Shown in pieces: positions 52,197 to 60,348 of a DNA stretch of 64,000 bases; the first letter of the stretch is position 1, and every line of letters starts with the position of its first letter. The stretch covers positions 2,790,001 through 2,854,000 of the forward strand of contig NZ_CP089095.1 in assembly GCF_021172145.1 (NCBI RefSeq), given 5' to 3'. Under the pieces are notes generated by a model. It had not been told where the DNA came from. It worked only from the letters and a program-made list of their open reading frames with translations, and did no database searches. The DNA is from Flavobacterium cyclinae (GTDB taxonomy: Bacteria > Bacteroidota > Bacteroidia > Flavobacteriales > Flavobacteriaceae). A program made the translations under genes and the position numbers.

Positions 52197-53186
52197 ATGA
52201 GAGTAGCCGTAGTAGGCGCTACCGGAATGGTAGGCGAAATAATGCTTCAAGTATTAGCAGAACGTAATTTTCCTGTAACGGAGTTAATTCCAGTTGCTTC
52301 TGAAAAGTCAGTGGGGAAAGAAATCGAATGGAAAGGTAACACCTATAAAGTAGTAGGTTTACATACCGCTGTAGATATGAAACCTGAGATTGCTTTGTTT
52401 TCGGCAGGTGGAGAAACTTCTTTAGAATGGGCTCCAAAATTTGCTGCTGTAGGAACAACCGTAATCGATAATTCTTCTGCTTGGCGAATGGATGCTACTA
52501 AGAAATTAGTCGTGCCTGAAATCAATGCATCGGTTTTAACTAAGGAAGACAAAATTATTGCAAATCCAAACTGTTCAACGATTCAAATGGTAATGGCTCT
52601 AGCACCTCTACATGCCAAATATGACATCAAACGTATTGTAGTTTCTACTTACCAATCGATTACCGGAACTGGAGTAAAAGCAGTGCGTCAGTTAGAAAAT
52701 GAATATGCAGGTATTGAAGGTGAAATGGCTTACAAATATCCTATTCACCGAAATGCCATTCCTCAATGTGATAGTTTTGAAGCAAACGGTTACACCAAAG
52801 AAGAAATGAAATTGGTACGCGAAACGCAAAAAATCTTAAATGATAATACTATTGCGGTTACCGCAACGGCAATTCGTATTCCAGTAGTTGGCGGACACAG
52901 TGAAGCGGTTAACGTTCAGTTTGAAAATGATTTTGATGTAAACGAAGTACGTCAAATTTTACAAAACACACCTGGTGTAACGGTTCAAGATAATTTAGAA
53001 ACGTTTACGTATCCAATGCCAATTTACGCACAAGGAAAAAACGATGTTTTCGTAGGTAGAATTCGAAGAGATGAAAGCCAACCCAACACCATCAACATGT
53101 GGATTGTGGCAGATAACTTAAGAAAAGGAGCAGCAACAAACACAATTCAAATTGCAGAATATTTGGTTGAAAATAATCTAGTATAA
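52197..53186 (+). CDS. asd: Aspartate-semialdehyde dehydrogenase
   Basis: A 329-residue NADP-dependent enzyme that reduces aspartyl phosphate to the semialdehyde, serving lysine, DAP, threonine and methionine synthesis. MRVAVVGATGMVGEIML is the NADP site, FSAGGETS follows, IANPNCSTIQMV contains the catalytic Cys (near 123), QSITGTGVKA is family-typical, and VVGGHSEAVNVQF the catalytic His. Length is normal. Its last codons (ENNLV and stop) are copied into a tandem duplication downstream at 53290. Single gene. Confidence 0.95.
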   Translation: MRVAVVGATGMVGEIMLQVLAERNFPVTELIPVASEKSVGKEIEWKGNTYKVVGLHTAVDMKPEIALFSAGGETSLEWAPKFAAVGTTVIDNSSAWRMDATKKLVVPEINASVLTKEDKIIANPNCSTIQMVMALAPLHAKYDIKRIVVSTYQSITGTGVKAVRQLENEYAGIEGEMAYKYPIHRNAIPQCDSFEANGYTKEEMKLVRETQKILNDNTIAVTATAIRIPVVGGHSEAVNVQFENDFDVNEVRQILQNTPGVTVQDNLETFTYPMPIYAQGKNDVFVGRIRRDESQPNTINMWIVADNLRKGAATNTIQIAEYLVENNLV

Positions 53187-53250
53187 TTTTAGCCACAGAT
53201 TTCACAGATTAACACGGATTGAATCTTTTTGAATCTTTTAATCCGTGGCA
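53171..53250. repeat. Tandem duplication unit 1: asd end plus palindrome
   Basis: This unit covers the last five codons of asd, its stop, and a GCCACAGATT...AATCCGTGGC palindrome (53192-53249). Unit 2 is at 53290-53373. Both keep the AATAATCTAGTATAA stretch and the CACGGATTGAATC core. Confidence 0.75.
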
Positions 53251-53289
53251 ATAAGAATTCACTTTGAATTAATTTCAAAATACTTGTTT

Positions 53290-53373
53290 GGAAATAATCT
53301 AGTATAAATTTTTAGCCACTGATTACATGGATTAGCACGGATTGAATCCTTTTGAATCCTTTATTCAGTGGCA
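53290..53373. repeat. Tandem duplication unit 2, diverged
   Basis: It repeats AATAATCTAGTATAA (the asd ending, now non-coding), followed by a palindrome whose outer stem is GCCACTGA (53315-53322) with TCAGTGGC (53365-53372). Differences from unit 1 include paired changes at the outer stem, so pairing improved rather than decayed. Confidence 0.72.
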
Positions 53374-53382
53374 AAAACAAAT

Positions 53383-53446
53383 AACCACGAACTAACGAAT
53401 AAGTCATCAAAACTTAAAAATTCGTTAATTCGTGGTTTGTTTTTTG
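53383..53446 (+). terminator. Palindrome with T-tract, possible asd terminator
   Basis: AACCACGAACTAACGAAT (53383-53400) faces ATTCGTTAATTCGTGGTT (53420-53437) with one mismatch and a 19-nt loop, and is followed by TGTTTTTT. It is 197 bp after the asd stop, so it could be the real terminator or simply another repeat of the ACGAATT type. Confidence 0.45.
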
Positions 53447-53472
53447 GCTTTACCCTAAAAGCAGTATCTTTG
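53444..53472 (+). promoter_or_regulatory. Promoter of the His/Cys protein-TonB receptor unit
   Basis: TTG (53444-53446), 18-nt spacer and TATCTTTG (53465-53472) match the Bacteroidota consensus. The predicted start point is around 53475-53476, that is at the ATG of the first gene, so that gene would be leaderless or would start at a later Met (53499). Confidence 0.6.
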
Positions 53473-53474
53473 TG

Positions 53475-53822
53475 ATGGTGAAAAAGAAATTACTACATAT
53501 GAATTTGTTTTTGATGCTTGCCGTATTATTTACAGTAAGTTATCAATCTATTCACACTTTTTCGCATGATCACCATTTAAAAACAGAATGTTGTGATGAT
53601 TCACATCATTTGAATTTTAAAACTTCTGAAAAAACGTTTACCGAAAGTGACGACTGTCCGATTTGTGATTTCAAATTTGCCGCTTTCCTTTCACCAGAAG
53701 TTTTTCACCTTGACTTTATTCCTTCGTTTTACGAAATTCCGTATCAATTCAACAGTAATGAATCTTGCATTACGTTTGATGGAAATTCGTTCTATCTTCG
53801 CGGTCCGCCTGCTTTAGTTTAA
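53475..53822 (+). CDS. Small exported His/Cys-rich protein
   Basis: A 115-residue protein with a positively charged start and a hydrophobic stretch (about 8-24), probably a signal peptide. Then follow SHDHHLKTECCDDSHH (near 31-46) and DDCPICDFKFAA (near 60-72), a set of His and Cys residues suited for binding a soft or transition metal. No family name is certain; it resembles small DUF2946-like or metal-related proteins placed before TonB receptors. Alternatives for the start are GTG at 53472 (unlikely, inside the promoter) and ATG at 53499. The next gene, a TonB receptor, begins 64 bp downstream. Confidence 0.65.
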   Translation: MVKKKLLHMNLFLMLAVLFTVSYQSIHTFSHDHHLKTECCDDSHHLNFKTSEKTFTESDDCPICDFKFAAFLSPEVFHLDFIPSFYEIPYQFNSNESCITFDGNSFYLRGPPALV

Positions 53823-53886
53823 AAATATATTTTGATATCATTACCAAAAAATAATGATACGTTGTTGTTCATTTAAACTAAAAGAA

Positions 53887-56268
53887 ATGCGATTCTTATC
53901 GATATTATTTTTCTTTTTGGTTGGCTTTTTCGGATACGCTCAAGTTACGATTACTGGCGTTATTTTGGATGAAAATGGCTTACCACTGAGAGATGCTCAC
54001 GTACACATTGCTAATAAAACAACTTCAACCGATGCAAACGGAAGTTATGTTTTATCAGGCATTCCAAAAGGGAAACAGAAACTCTATATTTCGTTTATAG
54101 GCTATCATGCTATTGAGGAAACTATCGAAATTTCAACCGATTTAACTATCAATCGTCAATTGAAATTAGATGTTACCAAGTTAGATGATATTACTATTCG
54201 ACAACTTTCGAATTCAAAAAGCGAAAGTAGCAACGAACAAGTTTTGAAAAGCGCTACCATTGAAAAATTTAGCAATCAAACCTTGGGTGAAGCCCTGAAA
54301 GAAGTTTCTGGAGTTTCTATTTTAAAAACGGGAAGTACAATTGTTAAACCAATAATTAATGGTTTGCATAGCAATCGTGTGCCAATTATCAACAATAATG
54401 TTCGATTAGAAGACCAACAATGGGGAACCGAACACGCACCAAATCTCGATATCAATTCAGCCGGAAAAATCACTGTGATTAAAGGCGCTTCTGCCTTGCA
54501 ATATGGTGGTGATGCTATTGGTGGAATTGTAGTCATCGAACCTGAATTGATTAAAAAAGACACTTTGGTTGGAAAAACAATTCTCAACTTAGCTTCAAAC
54601 GGAATGGGTGGAAGCTTAAGTTCAAGTCTTCAAAAAGGAAATCGCTATGGGTGGAGTTGGAATGCTCTGGGAACTTTCAAATACTTAGGCGATAAAGAAA
54701 CGCCTGATTATATGTTGTCGAATTCGGGAAATCGCGAACAAAATTTTTCGGGTGGCATTCGTTATGCTCAAGAAAAGTATAATTTCAATGCGATGTACAG
54801 TTTTTACAATGCGCAAATTGGAATCATCAAAGCATCTCATATTGGAAATGTAAATGATTTATACAATTCCATCAACAAACAACAACCAAGCGTAATTGAA
54901 CCTTTCACCTACTCGATTGATGCGCCAAAACAAGAAGTACAACATCATTTGGCAAAAGTGAATTACCAAAGATGGCTGAGCGAAAACGCTTCGATTGATT
55001 TTCAATATGCGTTTCAATTCAATAATCGTTTAGAATTTGATGTAAGAAGAAGTAGTGCTAACAATGACAAAGCCGCATTTGATTTACAATTGGCAACACA
55101 TACTTTTTTAGCAGATTACAAAACAAATATTGGAAATTGGCGATTGAAATCGGGATTGAATTTGGGTTACCAAAACAATTTTGCGAATCCAAAAACAGGT
55201 GTTCGTCCATTAATTCCGAGTTATGAAAAACTAGATGCTGGTTTATACGGAATTGCCGTTTATAAATTCGACAATGCGACTTCGTTAGAATCGGGAATTC
55301 GTTATGATTTTTCGACTATCGAAGCAACAAAATATTATTTGAAATCAAGATGGACAGAACGTGGCTATGATGCCGAATTTTCACATTTTATTGTGGGCGA
55401 AGAAGGCAATCAATGGTTAACGAAACCTACTTTTGATTATCATAATATTACGGCAAATATCGGATTTAGAAAGCAATTTCATCATGAAATGGAATGGTTA
55501 GTGAATGTGAGTTTAGCTTCTCGAAATCCAAATCCGTCCGAATTATTTAGCGATGGATTGCATCATTCAACAGGTCAAATTGAATTAGGTGATTTACGTT
55601 TGGAAAAAGAGCAAGCGTATAAATTCAATACGACTTTTAATAAAGATTGGAAATCGTTTCGTATCCAAATTAATCCGTTTATTAACCGAATTTCGAACTT
55701 CATTTATTTGCAACCTACTGGTTTTGAAACTACTATTCGTGGTGCTTTTCCAGTTTGGGAATTCAAACAAACGGAAGCTTTGTTAGCGGGTTTTGATGTC
55801 AATACCAAATGGGAAATTTCCAACCATTTTTCACACGAATTAGGAATGGCTTATGTAAACGGACAAAATCTAAGTACTAACGAGTATTTGATTGATATGC
55901 CACCATTTGTCATTAATAATAAAATTCAATACAAAAACGAATCTTGGTTTAATTTCGTAGGTGAATTAAAGAGTGAAACAGTTTTCAGACAAAATCAATT
56001 CCCGAATTACAATTTTGAAACTAACATTGTGGTAAATAATATACTAACTCCGGTAATAGTTGATATAAGTTCGCCACCAAATGGCTATCATTTATTACAT
56101 TTGTATAGCGAAATGACATTTAAAATCAATAAAAGAAATAGCTTAACCACCTCATTTAGTATTCAAAACATAATGAACACAACGTATCGAGATTACCTAA
56201 ATCGTCAACGCTTTTATGCGGATGAAATGGGTAGAAATGTTCAAATTCAATTAAAATTTAATTATTAA
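53887..56268 (+). CDS. TonB-dependent receptor, probably metal uptake
   Basis: A 793-residue outer-membrane receptor. The start at 53887 (MRFLSILFFFLVGFFGYAQ) is chosen because the signal peptide begins there rather than at the earlier ATG at 53854. Residues about 20-105 are a carboxypeptidase-like regulatory domain (VTITGVILDENGLPLRDA), 125-230 the plug (IIKKGASALQYGGDAIGGIVVIEP-like; key part VIKGASALQYGGDAIGG) and the rest a 22-strand barrel ending FNY. HHEMEWLV and other His-rich loops (HSTGQIELGD) fit a metal or metallophore, but substrate is inferred only from the His/Cys protein upstream. A lipoprotein follows 10 bp later. Confidence 0.85.
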   Translation: MRFLSILFFFLVGFFGYAQVTITGVILDENGLPLRDAHVHIANKTTSTDANGSYVLSGIPKGKQKLYISFIGYHAIEETIEISTDLTINRQLKLDVTKLDDITIRQLSNSKSESSNEQVLKSATIEKFSNQTLGEALKEVSGVSILKTGSTIVKPIINGLHSNRVPIINNNVRLEDQQWGTEHAPNLDINSAGKITVIKGASALQYGGDAIGGIVVIEPELIKKDTLVGKTILNLASNGMGGSLSSSLQKGNRYGWSWNALGTFKYLGDKETPDYMLSNSGNREQNFSGGIRYAQEKYNFNAMYSFYNAQIGIIKASHIGNVNDLYNSINKQQPSVIEPFTYSIDAPKQEVQHHLAKVNYQRWLSENASIDFQYAFQFNNRLEFDVRRSSANNDKAAFDLQLATHTFLADYKTNIGNWRLKSGLNLGYQNNFANPKTGVRPLIPSYEKLDAGLYGIAVYKFDNATSLESGIRYDFSTIEATKYYLKSRWTERGYDAEFSHFIVGEEGNQWLTKPTFDYHNITANIGFRKQFHHEMEWLVNVSLASRNPNPSELFSDGLHHSTGQIELGDLRLEKEQAYKFNTTFNKDWKSFRIQINPFINRISNFIYLQPTGFETTIRGAFPVWEFKQTEALLAGFDVNTKWEISNHFSHELGMAYVNGQNLSTNEYLIDMPPFVINNKIQYKNESWFNFVGELKSETVFRQNQFPNYNFETNIVVNNILTPVIVDISSPPNGYHLLHLYSEMTFKINKRNSLTTSFSIQNIMNTTYRDYLNRQRFYADEMGRNVQIQLKFNY

Positions 56269-56278
56269 AAAACAAAAC

Positions 56279-56839
56279 ATGAAAAATTTAAAACTTATCG
56301 TACTATTAGTAATACCAGTATTATTTTCAACATCTTGTTCAAACGATGATGAAGTAGTAAATGAAGAAGAAGTTATAACAACCGTTACCACAACCTTAAC
56401 TGGTGGAGGGCAAGTGATTACATTAACTTCTCGAGATTTAGATGGAGATGGTCCTAATGCTCCAGTTGTGACTGTTTCTGGAAACTTAACTGCAGGTACA
56501 ACTTATCAAGGTTCCACAACCTTCTCTAACGAATTAGCAGATCCATTTGAAGATATAACTGCAGAAATTGAAGAAGAAAATTTAGATCATCAAATATTTT
56601 ATTTTTTAAGTGGAGCTTTAGGTAATATAACCTATAGTGCTAGCGATTTAGATTCTGAAGGAAATCCTGTTGGTTTACATTTTACTTTTGTTGCAGGAGC
56701 TTCGGGAACAACAGGAACATTAACTGTTACTTTAAGACACTTACCAAACAAAAACGCAGTTGGTGTTGCAGAAGGAGACATTACAAATGCGGCAGGGAAT
56801 ACAGATGCTGAAGTTTATTTTCCGTTAACTATTAACTAA
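56279..56839 (+). CDS. Lipoprotein of the TonB receptor unit
   Basis: A 186-residue lipoprotein with lipobox FSTSCS (Cys near residue 20) and an acidic linker, then repeated beta strands such as TTTLTGGGQVITLTSRDLDGDGPNAPVVTVSG (key part LTSRDLDGDGPNAP, near 40-60), which looks like an acidic metal-binding or Ig-like fold. The His-bearing NLDHQIFYFL follows. I recall relatives carrying the vague name type 1 periplasmic binding fold superfamily protein in Flavobacteria; this is not a periplasmic binding protein by appearance. It is encoded 10 bp after the receptor and followed by a strong terminator, so the three genes form one unit. Confidence 0.72.
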   Translation: MKNLKLIVLLVIPVLFSTSCSNDDEVVNEEEVITTVTTTLTGGGQVITLTSRDLDGDGPNAPVVTVSGNLTAGTTYQGSTTFSNELADPFEDITAEIEEENLDHQIFYFLSGALGNITYSASDLDSEGNPVGLHFTFVAGASGTTGTLTVTLRHLPNKNAVGVAEGDITNAAGNTDAEVYFPLTIN

Positions 56840-56858
56840 ATAGCTCATTTTTAAGATA

Positions 56859-56890
56859 AAAAACGACTGAAATTTCAGTCGTTTTTGTTT
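56859..56890 (+). terminator. Perfect palindromic terminator of the TonB receptor unit
   Basis: A fully symmetric 14-bp stem (56859-56872 with 56873-56886) with ACGACTGAAA/TTTCAGTCGT at its centre, followed by T-rich GTTTTTTAAC. The loop would open 2-3 pairs at the centre. Twenty bases after the stop. Confidence 0.88.
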
Positions 56891-56918
56891 TTTAACAAAT
56901 CTTTAGAATTCAATTGAA

Positions 56919-56926
56919 TATCTTTG
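56919..56926 (+). promoter_or_regulatory. -7 box TATCTTTG for the prolyl oligopeptidase
   Basis: Full TAnnTTTG match, 21 nt before ATG 56947. It lies inside the longer open frame that begins at TTG 56914 and rules out that longer start. Confidence 0.45.
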
Positions 56927-56946
56927 TTTTAATCAACAAACACAAT

Positions 56947-59049
56947 ATGAAAAAAACAATAACAGTATCCGCTATTGTTTGTACACTTGTTATGAACGCA
57001 CAAACAAAAATCAATTATCCTGAAACAAAAAAAATCGACCATGTTGACACGTATTTTGGTGAAAAAATCAATGACCCTTATCGTTGGTTAGAAGACGACC
57101 GAAGCGCAGAAACGGAAGCATGGGTAAAAGCACAAAATGTAGTAACGTATGGTTATTTAGAACAAATTCCATACAGAAATCAACTTAAATCTAGAATGGA
57201 ACAACTATGGAATTACGAAAAAATTTCGGCTCCATTCAAAGAAGGTGATTTTACCTATTACTACAAAAACAATGGACTTCAAAATCAATCGGTTTTGTAC
57301 CGAAAAGACAAAGCGGGTAAAGAAGAAGTTTTTTTAGATCCAAATACCTTTTCAAAAGATGGTACTACATCTCTAGGCGGATTAAATTTCAGTAAAGACG
57401 GAAGTTTAGTCGCTTATGCTATTTCAGAAGGCGGTAGTGATTGGAGAAAAGTGATTGTAATGGAAGCTAAAACTAAGAAAATCATTGGCGACACCATTGT
57501 AGATGTAAAATTCAGTGGCGTTTCTTGGTACAAAAACGAAGGTTTTTATTATTCAAGCTATGATAAACCTGTTGGAAGTGAATTATCAGCAAAAACAGAC
57601 CAACACAAATTGTATTATCACAAATTAAATACTTCACAAAAAACAGATAAATTAATTTTCGGTGGCGATGTAAAAAGAAGATATGTTGGTGGTTATGTTT
57701 CGGAAGATGAGAAGTATTTATTTATTTCGGCAGCGAATTCAACTTCTGGAAATGAATTATACTATTTAGATTTATCAAAGCCTAATGCTAAAATCGAAAC
57801 GTTAATTGACAATTACGAAAATGATAATGATGTTTTAGACAACAAAGGTTCTAAAATTTATTTAGTCACCAATTATAAAGCACCAAACAAACGCGTAGTG
57901 ACTTTTGATTTAGCAAATCCAGCTAAAGAAAACTGGAAAGATTGTATTCCAGAAACTGAAAATGTATTGTCGCCAAATACTGGTGGTGGTTATATTTTCG
58001 CAAGTTATATGAAAGATGCGGTTTCGTTCATTAAACAATATGATTACAACGGAAAATTAGTGCGTGATATTCAATTGCCAGGTGTTGGAACAGCTGGTGG
58101 TTTTGGTGGAAAAGAAAAAGAAACTACTTTATATTTTTCGTTTACGAATTATGTAACACCAGGAACTATTTACACTTTTGATCCAAAAACCGGAAAATCA
58201 GCAGTATATCAAAAACCAAAAGTGGATTTCAATTCAGCTGATTACGAATCAAAACAAGTGTTTTATACTTCAAAAGATGGCACAAAAGTTCCGATGATTA
58301 TTACGTATAAAAAAGGAACCAAATTAAACGGAAAAAATCCAACCATCCTTTATGGATATGGAGGATTTAATGTGAGTTTAACCCCATCATTTAGTATTGC
58401 AAACGCGGTTTGGTTAGAAAATGGCGGAGTTTACGCTGTTGCGAATTTACGCGGTGGTGGTGAATATGGTAAAAAATGGCACGATGCAGGAACGCAATTG
58501 CAAAAACAAAACGTTTTTGATGATTTCATTGCTGCTGCTGAATATTTAATCAAGGAAAACTACACTTCTTCTGATTATTTAGCGATAAAAGGAGGCTCTA
58601 ATGGTGGTTTATTAGTTGGTGCCGTAATGACACAACGCCCAGATTTAGTAAAAGTGGCGTTACCTGCAGTTGGAGTATTAGACATGTTGCGTTATCATAC
58701 CTTTACTGCAGGAGCAGGTTGGGCATACGATTACGGAACATCGGAACAAAGCAAAGAAATGTTTGAATACATTAAAGGATATTCACCAGTACATAACGTA
58801 AAAGCAGGTGTGAAATATCCAGCAACAATGGTAACAACAGGAGACCATGATGACCGAGTAGTACCGGCTCACAGTTTCAAATTTGCTGCTGAATTGCAAG
58901 CGAAACAAGCTGGAGATAACCCAGTTTTAATTCGTATTGATGTAAATGCGGGTCACGGAGCTGGAAAATCAGTAGCGGCATCGATACAAGAAAATGTGGA
59001 TATGCAAGTATTTACATTGTATAATATGGGCATCACAACCCTTAAATAA
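56947..59049 (+). CDS. Prolyl oligopeptidase family (S9A) serine peptidase
   Basis: A 700-residue exported peptidase. A signal peptide (about 1-18, ending MNAQ) precedes the family start YFGEKINDPYRWLEDDRSAE. A seven-bladed propeller spans about 70-420, then the alpha/beta-hydrolase domain: GGSNGGLLVGAVMTQRPDLV contains the catalytic Ser, TTGDHDDRVVPAHSFKFA the Asp and NAGHGAGKS the His. It cleaves short peptides after proline. The start at 56947 is preferred because the upstream frame overlaps the promoter box. Single gene with its own terminator. Confidence 0.92.
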   Translation: MKKTITVSAIVCTLVMNAQTKINYPETKKIDHVDTYFGEKINDPYRWLEDDRSAETEAWVKAQNVVTYGYLEQIPYRNQLKSRMEQLWNYEKISAPFKEGDFTYYYKNNGLQNQSVLYRKDKAGKEEVFLDPNTFSKDGTTSLGGLNFSKDGSLVAYAISEGGSDWRKVIVMEAKTKKIIGDTIVDVKFSGVSWYKNEGFYYSSYDKPVGSELSAKTDQHKLYYHKLNTSQKTDKLIFGGDVKRRYVGGYVSEDEKYLFISAANSTSGNELYYLDLSKPNAKIETLIDNYENDNDVLDNKGSKIYLVTNYKAPNKRVVTFDLANPAKENWKDCIPETENVLSPNTGGGYIFASYMKDAVSFIKQYDYNGKLVRDIQLPGVGTAGGFGGKEKETTLYFSFTNYVTPGTIYTFDPKTGKSAVYQKPKVDFNSADYESKQVFYTSKDGTKVPMIITYKKGTKLNGKNPTILYGYGGFNVSLTPSFSIANAVWLENGGVYAVANLRGGGEYGKKWHDAGTQLQKQNVFDDFIAAAEYLIKENYTSSDYLAIKGGSNGGLLVGAVMTQRPDLVKVALPAVGVLDMLRYHTFTAGAGWAYDYGTSEQSKEMFEYIKGYSPVHNVKAGVKYPATMVTTGDHDDRVVPAHSFKFAAELQAKQAGDNPVLIRIDVNAGHGAGKSVAASIQENVDMQVFTLYNMGITTLK

Positions 59050-59069
59050 TTGGATTTAGGTTTAAATGA

Positions 59070-59107
59070 AAAATCCCGAAAAAATGAAAGTTTTCGGGAT
59101 TTTTTTA
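59070..59107. terminator. Terminator between prolyl oligopeptidase and AIM24-family gene
   Basis: 13-bp stem AAAATCCCGAAAA (59070-59082) with 59091-59103, loop AATGAAAG, followed by TTTTTTA on the plus strand; the minus strand also has a T-run after the stem. Convergent genes meet here. Confidence 0.88.
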
Positions 59108-59121
59108 TTTAAATATTCAAA

Positions 59122-59922
59122 TTAAAAACGATTATCTCCATCTAAAAGATTTCCAAGTCCGCCTAATAAACTACCTTCCCCTTTATCTTTTCCTCCCATT
59201 TGAGGAGCTGCTTGAATAACTCTATCAGCTAAACGACTAAACGGCAATGATTGAATATAAGCTACACCAGGACCTCGAAGGGTAGCAAAGAAAACACCTT
59301 CACCACCAAAAATAGTATTCTTAATTCCGCCTACAAATTCAATATCATAATCAACATCTTTTGTGAATCCAACAATACAACCTGTATCTACTTTTAATAC
59401 TTCGCCAGGTTGAAGTTCTTTTCGAGCTAATGTACCTCCTGCATGAACAAATGCCATTCCATCTCCTTCCAATTTTTGCATAATAAACCCTTCACCACCA
59501 AATAAACCGCGGCCTAATTTTTTTGAAAAATCAATTCCAATGGAAACTCCTTTTGCAGCACAAAGAAAAGCATCTTTTTGGCACACAAACTTTCCGCCAT
59601 ATTTCATTAAATCTATCGCTACAATTTTTCCAGGATAGGGTGAAGCAAAAGAGACTTTACGCTTCCCCATATCGATATTTTGATAGGCCGTCATAAATAG
59701 ACTTTCACCAGTTAAAACTCGTTTCCCTGCTGATAATAATTTTCCAAAAATCCCTCCTTCTTGTTTACTTCCATCACCAAAAATGGTTTCCATTTTAATG
59801 CCGTTGTCCATCATCATAAAACTTCCTGCTTCGGCAATAACCACCTCTTGCGGATCTAACTCAATTTCAACATATTGCATTTCTTCACCATAAATATGGT
59901 AATCTATTTCGTGTGCTTGCAT
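59122..59922 (-). CDS. AIM24/TIGR00266-family protein
   Basis: A 266-residue protein of the tryptophan RNA-binding attenuator-like fold (TIGR00266, AIM24). [29 protein letters not shown] (key part [12 protein letters not shown]) begins it, [43 protein letters not shown] and [24 protein letters not shown] (all in parts) complete the repeated fold. Function in bacteria is unknown. It is the downstream gene after the 104-residue protein unit, separated by a terminator at 59981-60011. Confidence 0.85.
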   Translation of the reverse strand: MQAHEIDYHIYGEEMQYVEIELDPQEVVIAEAGSFMMMDNGIKMETIFGDGSKQEGGIFGKLLSAGKRVLTGESLFMTAYQNIDMGKRKVSFASPYPGKIVAIDLMKYGGKFVCQKDAFLCAAKGVSIGIDFSKKLGRGLFGGEGFIMQKLEGDGMAFVHAGGTLARKELQPGEVLKVDTGCIVGFTKDVDYDIEFVGGIKNTIFGGEGVFFATLRGPGVAYIQSLPFSRLADRVIQAAPQMGGKDKGEGSLLGGLGNLLDGDNRF

Positions 59923-59980
59923 AATTTTTAGTTTTTTATTATTAGTCGAAGACTAAAATAAAATGTTACTATAAAAATAA

Positions 59981-60011
59981 AAAACCGAAAACAAGATTTG
60001 CTTTCGGTTTT
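59981..60011 (-). terminator. Rho-independent terminator of the T9SS-104 residue unit
   Basis: 10-bp stem AAAACCGAAA (59981-59990) with TTTCGGTTTT (60002-60011), loop 11 nt, followed on the minus strand by TTTTATTTTTATAG. Nineteen bases after the stop at 60030. Confidence 0.85.
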
Positions 60012-60029
60012 GAAATATTTTGATTTTAT

Positions 60030-60344
60030 TTATTTCATTAATTCGGATAATTTCAATGTTTTTCCACACATATCGGCAGTAATTTTAAAAATAACATCTC
60101 CTTTTTTACCTTCATTTGCCCATCGAACTTCTTTTCCAACGTTACATCCAATACTGGTTTTTGAACCTTTATTTAAAGACACAAAACCTGTACCTGTATG
60201 AATTGATATTTTATCTTTAGTGTCATTAATTAACGAAAAACTACTTTCAATGTTTATTTCGTTTAAAGTGGCATCTGCGTAATTAATATTAACTACATTT
60301 ATTCCTACAATTGAGAAATAAACAACAATTAAAATACTTTTCAT
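60030..60344 (-). CDS. Small exported protein downstream of a T9SS protein
   Basis: A 104-residue protein with a signal-like start (MKSILIVVYFSIVGINVVN). The mature part has two cysteines (SIGCNVGKEVRWANEG and KITADMCGKTLKL) that may pair. No family recognised. The start at 60344 is chosen because it begins 4 nt after the stop of the beta-helix T9SS gene, and the longer frame would overlap it by 41 bases. A co-expressed partner of that surface protein is plausible but inferred from position alone. Confidence 0.65.
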   Translation of the reverse strand: MKSILIVVYFSIVGINVVNINYADATLNEINIESSFSLINDTKDKISIHTGTGFVSLNKGSKTSIGCNVGKEVRWANEGKKGDVIFKITADMCGKTLKLSELMK

Positions 60345-60348
60345 TATC

